In this document: positions 1 to 5,184 of the stretch, piece by piece
Layout: every line of letters starts with the position of its first letter
How positions within the stretch are numbered: position 1 is the first letter of the stretch
Origin: Eggerthellaceae bacterium
GTDB taxonomy: Bacteria > Actinomycetota > Coriobacteriia > Coriobacteriales > Eggerthellaceae
Assembly (NCBI GenBank): GCA_900754495.1
Contig: CAAEDC010000020.1
Location: 1 to 5,184 of the forward strand
Direction of reading: 5' to 3'
Length of the DNA: 5,184 nucleotides
Notes under the pieces: model-generated
What the model saw: only the letters and a program-made list of their open reading frames with translations
Told to the model about the DNA's origin: nothing
Database searches by the model: none
Made by a program: the position numbers and the translations under genes

Positions 1-2
1 AG

Positions 3-47
3 GCGAGGAAGAAGGGCGTGAAGGGAGCGAAGAGCGTTGCTGCCTAG
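3..47 (+). CDS. Possible C-terminus of a convergent gene (very short, uncertain)
   Basis: The plus strand from base 3 is open to a TAG at 45-47 and reads ARKKGVKGAKSVAA, a Lys-rich tail of the kind often seen at protein C-termini. Its TAG shares the CTAG at 44-47 with the minus-strand TAG of gene A, so the two genes would meet tail to tail. Fourteen open codons prove little; this may equally be non-coding sequence after gene A. Confidence 0.25.
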   Translation, partial: ARKKGVKGAKSVAA

Positions 48-2599
48 GCTAGCCCCTTGTCACACAAACTACCGAAGCCTCTGAAATAGCCCTGCACCTC
101 GATGGTTTCGCCCTCATCCACCACCTTGGTGATGGCAGGACCGGGGTTATCCGCACCGTCGACCGTGGCGTAGCCGCCCGTGGAGCACAGGACCTCGTAA
201 CGCTCGTCGGGCTGAGCCGCGCCGCGAACCAGCGCCGCCAGCTTCTCGGCCGACTTCGCCGCATCGCCCTCGACATCCGCCAGGCCCTCGCCCGCGATGA
301 TGGCCGCCGCGCCCGTCACGGCCGGCGTGGCCATCGACGTGCCCTGCTCGTACTGGTACGGCACCACGTCGCTGCCCAGCCCGATGCTGTCGAGCAGGAT
401 GGTGCACGGAACGGGAGTCTGCTCCGGCGTCTGCACGCCGCCCGTCGTGGACACGGGAACCACCACGAAGGTGATCTGAAGCTGGAAATGCTCCCAGTCG
501 ATCATATCGGCGGTAAGCTGAATCTGCGCCTGCTGGCCGTTGCTGTCCACTGCGATGGCGGTTCCGCCCAAGTCATAGTACGACCCCTGCCAGTCCACAA
601 CGCCAGAGGCCCCTTGGGCAACCAGCTGAGCCCACGTGTAGCCGGAGTCCTGCTTCAGCTTCACCGCGATCGCCACCTGGCCATAGGGCAGCTGGCCATC
701 CTGCAGCCCTTCGGCATCCTTGAACGAATAGCGCATGCTCAGATAACGGGGCTTGTCCGCCACCTGCGACAGATCGGCGACATTCGTGACCACGGTCTGA
801 TAGAGGGAGCCGGACCCCTGCGCGGGGTCGTAGGGGATCGCATAGGCGGCGGCGCCCACGAAGGAAGTGCCTTCTTTCGCCTCGCCGACAGGCTCGCCCA
901 CACCGGAACGCCCATAGGCGAAGAAGCTCAATGCCCGCTCGCCCTGCACGGGCTTCGTTCCGTCCTCCAAGGCGACAGCGTCATCGAAGGAGCTTTCCCC
1001 GTCGAAGCTCTCGTACAGCACGGGGTCGCTATCGGCTTCGCCCAAGTATTTCTGGCCTTCGGCAGAGCCCTGCCCGTTATTCTCCCCGGTTGCCCACGTG
1101 GACAGGATCACCGAGCCGGGCGCCATCACATCGGTGGTCGTCTGGCCGTACTGCGAGTAGCCCGCCACTTCGCCGCTCGGCTCGATCGCATCCACCACCA
1201 CGACATAGGGGTTGTCGGCCAACGTGGTGGAAAGCGAGGAGGCGGCGTCGTTGTCGGCAGTGGAGTTGCCGGAGCCGAACACGCTTGCCACGCCCCGTTC
1301 GCCCAGTTCGGTGACGGCGAGATCGATGGAACGGCTCGCGCACTGCCCCAGCCCCCACGAGTTGTTGGCCACGCGCACGTTCACGCCCTCGTCGCGGGCG
1401 ACCTTCGCATAGTTGAGGCACGCAAGCAGGCTCGACAGCGTATCGGAGTGGCGCAACGACATGATCTGCACGTTGGGCGCCATTCCGGAAATGCCCTGAT
1501 TATCCCAATCTGCGGCGATGATGCCCGCCACATGGGTGCCGTGGTAGTTGACCAAGCCGGTGGTGGAAGTGGTGCCGGACGCGGTGGACAAGCCGTGCTC
1601 GTCGCCGCCAAGCGCGAAGAGCGCGTCGATAGTATCGCCGTCGTCCCACATCACCGATGCCAAGTCGGGGTTGGAGGCGTCCACCCCCGAGTCGATGACG
1701 GCCACCACAACGTCTTCGAGGCTCGCCGCTTCCGCAGCCTCGGCGTCATTCCAATTGTCGTAGCCCATATCGACCGCTTCATCGGGTGAGATGCCGTCCA
1801 TCGAGCCGTCGTTGCTGAAACCCCACTGCAGCGAGGTGAGATCTTCGACGGAAGCGCTCGGATCCTGGCCGAATGCCGCATTGGCATCGGAGACGCTGCC
1901 GGCATCCATGCCGCTGCCGGTTTGGGGATCGGTGCCGGACACTCCATCGTCGGAGTCGCCGTCGCCGTTCCGGGCGGAGCCGTCGGCATCTCCGCTGCCG
2001 GCGTCCGCGTCGGCGGAGCCGCCCTCGGCGCCCCCATCGCCCGTTCCGTCCGTATCGGCAAGATCCGCCGACGTGCCTGAAGCATCCGTTGGCACTTGGG
2101 TTGCCGCAGCGGCATCGTCGCCCTCATCTTCGCTTTCCACCAGGTAATTCGGCTCCGCGAACACCACGCGCGGATCGTCTTCCAACGCGGCGACAAGCTC
2201 TTCGACGGTCTTCGAGTCGTCGCGCACCAAAACCAGACGGCCCGTTTCCGCGGCATCGGCGGCTGCATTGGAGCGCGTTCGCGACAGAGCGGAAACGGCA
2301 GCGGCCTCGTCCGCGTCCGCCCCATCCGCATCGACGCCCAGCGCCTCTTCGGCGGTGCTCACGTCGACCGTCATCAGATCCTGGGAGCCGGACAGGATAT
2401 CGCCGCCCAGCGAGAAGGGCGCGATGCCGTCCGCTGCGTCGTCAACCACATAGGCAATGGCCTCGTGCTCCACATAGGTGCCGGCTTCAAGCTGAAGCGA
2501 CGACGCGTCCTCCGTCGACTCTTCGGCCATCGCCGTCACCGGCATCAAGCCGCACGCCAGCGCGGCAGCCGACAGGACGGAAACGAGTTTGCGCAACAT
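44..2599 (-). CDS. Secreted subtilisin-like serine protease (S8), C-terminally short paralog (gene A)
   Basis: An 851-residue exported endopeptidase of family S8. In order: signal peptide (1-25), propeptide-like segment (about 40-155, ending in a DDPRVVFAEPNY block), Asp/Gly/Ser/Ala-rich linker (about 157-250), then the catalytic domain. Visible catalytic residues are Asp303 (AVIDSGVD), His353 (HGTHVAG), oxyanion Asn445 (FGSGNS) and Ser755 (GTSMATP), so the active site is intact. Between APGSVILSTW (493-502) and the Ser block lies an extra domain of about 230 residues; subtilisin has a short loop there. After the Ser block come CSTGGYATVDG (805-815) and the first strands of an IPT/TIG-like domain, which ends prematurely with GFGSLCDKGLA and a TAG. 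Gene B continues through that domain into a propeller and wall anchor, so A looks truncated. The start was chosen at the ATG with GGAGG six bases upstream that begins a good signal peptide; an in-frame ATG 19 codons earlier has neither. Family call is secure; substrate is unknown. Confidence 0.95.
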   Translation of the reverse strand: MLRKLVSVLSAAALACGLMPVTAMAEESTEDASSLQLEAGTYVEHEAIAYVVDDAADGIAPFSLGGDILSGSQDLMTVDVSTAEEALGVDADGADADEAAAVSALSRTRSNAAADAAETGRLVLVRDDSKTVEELVAALEDDPRVVFAEPNYLVESEDEGDDAAAATQVPTDASGTSADLADTDGTGDGGAEGGSADADAGSGDADGSARNGDGDSDDGVSGTDPQTGSGMDAGSVSDANAAFGQDPSASVEDLTSLQWGFSNDGSMDGISPDEAVDMGYDNWNDAEAAEAASLEDVVVAVIDSGVDASNPDLASVMWDDGDTIDALFALGGDEHGLSTASGTTSTTGLVNYHGTHVAGIIAADWDNQGISGMAPNVQIMSLRHSDTLSSLLACLNYAKVARDEGVNVRVANNSWGLGQCASRSIDLAVTELGERGVASVFGSGNSTADNDAASSLSTTLADNPYVVVVDAIEPSGEVAGYSQYGQTTTDVMAPGSVILSTWATGENNGQGSAEGQKYLGEADSDPVLYESFDGESSFDDAVALEDGTKPVQGERALSFFAYGRSGVGEPVGEAKEGTSFVGAAAYAIPYDPAQGSGSLYQTVVTNVADLSQVADKPRYLSMRYSFKDAEGLQDGQLPYGQVAIAVKLKQDSGYTWAQLVAQGASGVVDWQGSYYDLGGTAIAVDSNGQQAQIQLTADMIDWEHFQLQITFVVVPVSTTGGVQTPEQTPVPCTILLDSIGLGSDVVPYQYEQGTSMATPAVTGAAAIIAGEGLADVEGDAAKSAEKLAALVRGAAQPDERYEVLCSTGGYATVDGADNPGPAITKVVDEGETIEVQGYFRGFGSLCDKGLA
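153..181. repeat. 29-nt exact direct repeat, copy in gene A
   Basis: Bases 153-181 are identical to 4312-4340 and encode the conserved GGYATVDGA segment in both paralogs. It is the longest exact match I found by eye between the two genes; most of the paired region differs at many third positions. It could be strong conservation, gene conversion or a recombination site about 4.2 kb apart. Confidence 0.9.
365..1042 (-). other. Domain inserted before the catalytic Ser in gene A
   Basis: Residues about 520-745, from YLGEADSD and LYESFDGE to LLDSIGLGSDVVPY. The pattern of alternating hydrophobic residues, the conserved landmarks KPRYLSMRY and DSIGLGSD, and the length suggest a beta-sandwich of jelly-roll type; this fold is inferred, not shown. 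The segment separates the APGS-ILSTW strand from GTSMATP, which are about 20 residues apart in subtilisin. Gene B has the same insert, with KPRYFSIRM and DSIGLGSD landmarks. Confidence 0.75.
1850..2131 (-). repeat. Acidic low-complexity linker in gene A
   Basis: Codes for about residues 157-250, made mostly of Asp, Gly, Ser, Ala and Thr, between the propeptide and the mature catalytic domain. It contains short Asp-spaced runs such as DTDGTGDGG, GDADGS and NGDGDSDDG that resemble calcium-binding DxDxDG loops. It may be a flexible spacer or a Ca-responsive linker; no fold can be claimed. The corresponding part of gene B lies outside the window. Confidence 0.7.
2525..2599 (-). other. Sec signal peptide of gene A
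   Basis: Residues 1-25 show a basic n-region (MLRK), a hydrophobic core (LVSVLSAAALACGLMP) and an AxA cleavage motif (Ala-Met-Ala, residues 23-25) followed by an acidic mature start (EES). This predicts export and cleavage by signal peptidase I. Confidence 0.88.
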
Positions 2600-2605
2600 A
2601 GCAGA

Positions 2606-2610
2606 CCTCC
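2606..2610 (-). promoter_or_regulatory. Shine-Dalgarno site of gene A
   Basis: On the minus strand GGAGG lies six bases before the ATG at 2599. It decides the start in favour of the shorter product with the signal peptide at its very N-terminus, rather than the upstream in-frame ATG at 2656. Confidence 0.85.
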
Positions 2611-2664
2611 GAACAGAACAGGCAACCCTGCGCAAGGCGAACGGCACCGTGCGCATACGGGTTC

Positions 2665-2670
2665 ATTCTA
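2665..2670 (-). promoter_or_regulatory. Possible -10 element upstream of gene A
   Basis: Minus-strand TAGAAT matches the TATAAT consensus at five of six positions and would start transcription near 2658, giving a leader of about 60 nt. No convincing -35 hexamer sits 16-18 bases upstream, so this could be chance. If real, A has its own promoter besides any read-through from gene B. Confidence 0.25.
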
Positions 2671-2786
2671 TCCGCCCCGCACGGAATGATGCCCGCTCCA
2701 CACGGGACGGGCACGCAAATCCATCCTCGAACGGCATTGCCTGCAGCGCGCACGACGGCGGCGAGGATAGAACGCTCAGCGCGCCA

Positions 2787-2900
2787 TCAGACGCGCCCCC
2801 TCGATACGCGAGAACGGATGAAGCAGACACCGCCCGCCGCAGCGGCGACAAGGGCGGCTCCGACAGCCAGCGACCCCAGCGGATCGCCCGTGGAGGCGAG
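2787..2900 (-). other. LAXTG-type cell-wall sorting signal of gene B
   Basis: The last 37 residues are LASTGDPLG, a hydrophobic stretch (SLAVGAALVAAAAGGVCFI) and the basic tail RSRVSRGRV. This is the usual sorting-signal order. LAXTG, rather than LPXTG, is the motif known for class E sortases of high-GC Gram-positives. The sortase gene itself is not in the window. Confidence 0.82.
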
Positions 2901-5184
2901 CGATTCCAAGGTTCCGCCCTGATCGCCGTCGTCATCCCGGGGCCCCGCATAGTCGCCCGGCTGCGCGACCGTCTCGACCGCCGTCGCGCTGAACACGCGG
3001 TACGGAGCCGACGTGGTTGCCGCCAGAACGTAGAGCTTCCCATCGTAGGCAAGCGCCGCAGGAGCCAAAAGACGCTGATCGGAAGCGAGCTTGCCGTACG
3101 TCTGCGGCAACGCGCCGTCTTCGACGGACACCGTGTAGGTGTCGGCGACCCCCTTATCCTCGTCGCAGCGAGCACCCACAATCATGAACCCGTCGGCAAC
3201 CGCTGCCGGCGAGAACGCCAGCTCGCCTGTTTCGGTAACCAAAGACGACATGCGCACGGCGCCGTTCACAAGCGAACCGGCAGGATACTCCGTCATCTCG
3301 CCTGTTGGCGAGGGCAGCGTCTCGGCCTCGCTGAGCACGCGCAAGCGCTCGACGCCCATGCTGCTGGCTTCCTGCGCAGAGGTATTCTGACCGCCGCTCA
3401 CCAAGAACACGCCGTCATGATAGGCAACGTGCGCGTTGTGGCGCTCACGCACCATCTCGCCTACCTCTACGGCAGTCCCCGCTTCCAAATCAACGCGAAA
3501 GACGGTCTTCACCTCGCCGCCTGCGTCTCCGCTCTCGCCCGAATAGCCGTAAGATCCCTTGCCGCCGAACACGTAGAGGCTGTCGCCATCGCTTCCCAAG
3601 GCGGACAGCGAAAGCGTCACGCCGTCGAGGTCCGGAACGGAAACATGCTCCCACGTCCCCTCGACGGTGTAGCGCCAGAAGCTGCCTGCTGTGTAGAACT
3701 CACTGCCTTCCGCGTGCGCGTTGCTGGTGATCTGCACGATCAACGAGCCCTGGTAGGTGGTGCCCGCCATGCTCGTAACATTGCGCACGCCTGCGGCGGC
3801 CAACTGCTCGGAGGAGGGAACTGCCACGCGGCTCCACTCCTGCAGCTGCGGGTCGTACTTCATCATGAAGCCGTGCTCGGCGGTGTAGTTCATCTCGTTT
3901 TCCTGGGGAAGCGCATACACATCGCCGGCAAAGCCGATGAGCTGCCACCCTCCCCAGTCGTCCAGCTCGTCTGGCACGGGAAGATTCATTTCGTCGTAAT
4001 AGGTGGCTTGGGGCTCGGTCGGATCCTCCTGCTCGATCGTCTCAAACTGAACCAGCATCCTGCCGTTTCCATTGCTGCCCGCAAGCTCAACCCACTGCTC
4101 GCCGCCGGCAAAGCCCTCAGGAGCTTGAACCGTGAGTTCGGTCAGCGCGCTGTCGCCCAAACCGCCTACGGTACTGTCGCGCGACACCACCGCACACGAC
4201 GTCCCGCCTATGCTCACCTGAACATCGTCCGGCACGAAATAGCCGCGCACCGTGACAGTTGCACCGTCCTCGGCGACCTCCGCCTCAACGGGCACCGGAG
4301 ACGGGTTCGCAGCACCGTCGACCGTGGCGTAGCCGCCCGTCGAACAGGACTCCTCGTAGGCATCGCCCGCAGCGGCACCCTTCACGTATGCCGCCAGCTG
4401 TGCAGCGGAGTCTTCTGAATGCATTCCCGCAATCACCGCCGCAGCGCCCGTCACTGACGGCGCCGCCATCGAGGTTCCCTGGCTGTACTTGTAGGGAACA
4501 AGATCGCTGCCCAAGCCGATGCTGTCGATGTAGATCGTGCCGTCTGCAACCTGCGCTTGACGCTGGCCGCCCAAAACACTTATCTGAAGGTTGAGATACG
4601 AAATGGTTATGCCGAAATTCTCGAAATCGGTGTTCTCGGGCAGCTCGACGAAGTACCCCGTCCAAGAGTCACCGCCTATCCCGAATTCAGAAACAACAGA
4701 CAGCGGAGCGCTTTGAGAGCCGTCCGTCGTATTCACGCTTACCATCACCTGAGGATAGCCCGAACCGCCATTCGCACATTCGCTGGTCATGCGAATGCTG
4801 AAATAGCGAGGCTTTTCGGGAAGATCAGACAGATCCAGCTCGTTGCTCCTCACTGCCATAAGGCCGCCCGCACCCAGTGAAATCGCCTCTTCAGCATTGT
4901 AGGACAGCTCCAAAGACGCATCGCCGTCGAAGCGCTTTTCGTCTGGCGCAACAGAAGCGCTCTCCCCGCTCGGGTACCGGAACGAAAGCACGGCATTGCC
5001 GCCAGCAACCGGACTGCCCTCGTCTAAGACGCCATCGGCAACGCGCGTCTCACCATCGAAGCTCTCGTAGAGCGCGGCGGCATCGTCCTCTTCGCCCAAA
5101 TATTGGGCTCTTCGGTGGTTTCTGTGGGAGAGATTCCGGCATAGGCCCAGCTCAGCGGGCGAAAACAACGATCTGGAACTGAAA
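2787..5184 (-). CDS. Wall-anchored subtilisin-like protease with insert, IPT-like, kelch-like and sortase domains (gene B, 5' partial, frameshifted)
   Basis: The C-terminal part of an S8 protease; the start, propeptide and Asp, His and oxyanion Asn blocks lie beyond the right edge. Reading from the edge: an inserted beta-rich domain (LYESFDGE at about 5080 to DSIGLGSD at about 4506), the catalytic Ser in GTSMAAP (Ser codon 4470-4472), CSTGGYATVDGAANP, an IPT/TIG-like domain (about 4300-4050), a kelch-like region (about 4000-2960; LYVFGGKGS, GVFLVSGGQN, FMIVGA, KLYVLA blades), a short acidic linker, and LASTGD plus hydrophobic helix plus RSRVSRGRV. The frame used runs to the window edge, but homology to gene A ends at YLGEED (5102). 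Upstream the homologous sequence is in another frame, so the first ~27 residues in this frame are spurious, including a TTG start at 5168. The stop is TGA at 2787-2789. Expected role: a surface protease held to the wall by sortase; substrate unknown. Confidence 0.9.
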   Translation of the reverse strand, partial: FSSRSLFSPAELGLCRNLSHRNHRRAQYLGEEDDAAALYESFDGETRVADGVLDEGSPVAGGNAVLSFRYPSGESASVAPDEKRFDGDASLELSYNAEEAISLGAGGLMAVRSNELDLSDLPEKPRYFSIRMTSECANGGSGYPQVMVSVNTTDGSQSAPLSVVSEFGIGGDSWTGYFVELPENTDFENFGITISYLNLQISVLGGQRQAQVADGTIYIDSIGLGSDLVPYKYSQGTSMAAPSVTGAAAVIAGMHSEDSAAQLAAYVKGAAAGDAYEESCSTGGYATVDGAANPSPVPVEAEVAEDGATVTVRGYFVPDDVQVSIGGTSCAVVSRDSTVGGLGDSALTELTVQAPEGFAGGEQWVELAGSNGNGRMLVQFETIEQEDPTEPQATYYDEMNLPVPDELDDWGGWQLIGFAGDVYALPQENEMNYTAEHGFMMKYDPQLQEWSRVAVPSSEQLAAAGVRNVTSMAGTTYQGSLIVQITSNAHAEGSEFYTAGSFWRYTVEGTWEHVSVPDLDGVTLSLSALGSDGDSLYVFGGKGSYGYSGESGDAGGEVKTVFRVDLEAGTAVEVGEMVRERHNAHVAYHDGVFLVSGGQNTSAQEASSMGVERLRVLSEAETLPSPTGEMTEYPAGSLVNGAVRMSSLVTETGELAFSPAAVADGFMIVGARCDEDKGVADTYTVSVEDGALPQTYGKLASDQRLLAPAALAYDGKLYVLAATTSAPYRVFSATAVETVAQPGDYAGPRDDDGDQGGTLESLASTGDPLGSLAVGAALVAAAAGGVCFIRSRVSRGRV
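2960..4000 (-). other. Kelch-like beta-propeller region of gene B
   Basis: Repeated blade-like units show a hydrophobic strand followed by Gly-Gly or an equivalent: DSLYVFGGKGS, DGVFLVSGGQNTS, DGFMIVGA and DGKLYVLAATTS, plus earlier, weaker units (GDVYALPQ, GSLIVQITS). Trp or Tyr residues between units (WEHVSVP, EWSRVAVP) fit kelch blades. Such propellers usually bind proteins or glycans; here it may position the protease on a substrate or surface. Confidence 0.7.
4050..4300 (-). other. IPT/TIG-like beta-sandwich of gene B
   Basis: The segment has the order VTVRGYF, VQVSIGG, TSCAVV, LTELTVQAPEGFAGG, EQWVELAGSNG, typical of the strand-loop pattern of immunoglobulin-like IPT/TIG domains. It links the protease to the propeller. 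Gene A retains only the first strands, up to GYF. Confidence 0.55.
4312..4340. repeat. 29-nt exact direct repeat, copy in gene B
   Basis: The partner of 153-181 in the same orientation and the same reading frame, within the GGYATVDGA codons of gene B. Confidence 0.9.
5100..5104 (-). other. Single-base deletion frameshift in gene B
   Basis: On the minus strand gene A reads GAA GGC CAG AAA TAC TTG GGC (EGQKYLG). Gene B reads GAA GAG CCC AA TAT TTG GGC, one base short in the Lys codon. Adding one base joins LSWAYAGISPTETTEEP upstream to YLGEEDD downstream. The restored stretch from Trp to YLG is 19 residues in both paralogs, which strongly supports the call. It may be a real lesion or an error near a contig end. 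Confidence 0.8.
5151..5158 (-). other. Second probable disruption in gene B
   Basis: Further upstream a VVFA segment, matching VMAP before the APGS strand of gene A, is in a third frame (codons about 5169-5158) and runs into TGA. LSWAYAG begins at about 5155 in yet another frame. Roughly four residues between Ala and Leu, and a Thr in the expected ILSTW, appear missing. The exact lesion cannot be resolved with only 20-30 bases left before the edge. Confidence 0.4.

Larger units (their letters stand above)
2600..2786 (-). other. Intergenic region between genes B and A
   Basis: 187 nt between the TGA of B and the ATG of A. It holds the SD of A, a weak -10 candidate and an imperfect 22-nt GC-rich hairpin (2691-2712) without a following T tract. 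No convincing terminator separates the genes, so co-transcription from B into A is possible. Confidence 0.6.

Noticed and set aside
488..1789. A 433-codon open frame on the plus strand opposite gene A
   Set aside because: It is antisense to a clear S8 catalytic domain, His/Arg/Gly/Ala-rich without recognisable motifs, and typical of shadow frames in high-GC DNA.
2525..2599. Lipoprotein signal (Cys in ALACG) in gene A
   Set aside because: The -3 position is Ala rather than Leu/Val/Ile, and the hydrophobic core continues to a good AMA signal peptidase I site.
2600..2656. Longer N-terminus for gene A starting at the ATG at 2656
   Set aside because: No Shine-Dalgarno precedes it and it would put 19 Arg-rich residues before a normal signal peptide; the ATG at 2599 has GGAGG at six bases.
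2691..2712. Hairpin as an intrinsic terminator of gene B
   Set aside because: The stem has a wobble pair and a mismatch, and no T-rich run follows on the minus strand; it may be chance in GC-rich DNA.
2487..2753. An 88-codon minus-strand frame overlapping the start of gene A, Cys-rich at its middle
   Set aside because: It overlaps the signal peptide and propeptide codons of A out of frame, has no SD, and shows no recognisable features.
2589..4418. A 609-codon open frame on the plus strand opposite gene B and the gap
   Set aside because: It is antisense to the kelch-like and IPT-like coding sequence, Arg/His/Ala-rich, with no visible domain; it is explained by the codon pattern of gene B.

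Overview
The window is a high-GC stretch dominated by two adjacent minus-strand genes. Both encode large secreted subtilisin-like (peptidase family S8) proteins of one paralogous type. No rRNA, tRNA, CRISPR array or mobile element was seen. The high GC, the very acidic Asp/Gly/Ala-rich exported proteins and the LASTG-type wall-anchoring tail suggest a Gram-positive actinomycetote. A gut Coriobacteriia (Eggerthellaceae-like) is my best guess, but it is inference and there is no taxonomic marker here.

Layout, in transcription order (right to left). Gene B (2787 to the right edge) is the distal part of an S8 protease whose start lies outside the window. It carries an inserted beta-rich domain, the catalytic Ser block (GTSMAAP), an IPT/TIG-like beta-sandwich, a kelch-like propeller and a C-terminal LASTGD / hydrophobic helix / Arg-rich tail. 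Its first ~90 nt in the window are disrupted: alignment to gene A shows a clear single-base deletion at 5100-5104 and a second, less resolved break near 5151-5158. After a 187-nt gap comes gene A (2599 down to 44). It is complete at its 5' end, with an SD, a signal peptide, a propeptide, an acidic low-complexity linker and a full Asp/His/Asn/Ser catalytic set. A has the same inserted domain but stops abruptly inside the IPT-like domain, so it lacks the propeller and wall anchor of B. Bases 1-47 may hold the last codons of a convergent plus-strand gene that shares a CTAG with the stop of A.

Working together (inference): B would be displayed on the cell wall and A released, so the pair could be an anchored and a soluble form of the same protease architecture. 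The most distinctive feature is a domain of roughly 230 residues placed between the substrate-binding strand and the catalytic Ser in both paralogs, where subtilisin has a short loop. Either gene could be impaired: B by frameshifts near the window edge, A by C-terminal truncation.
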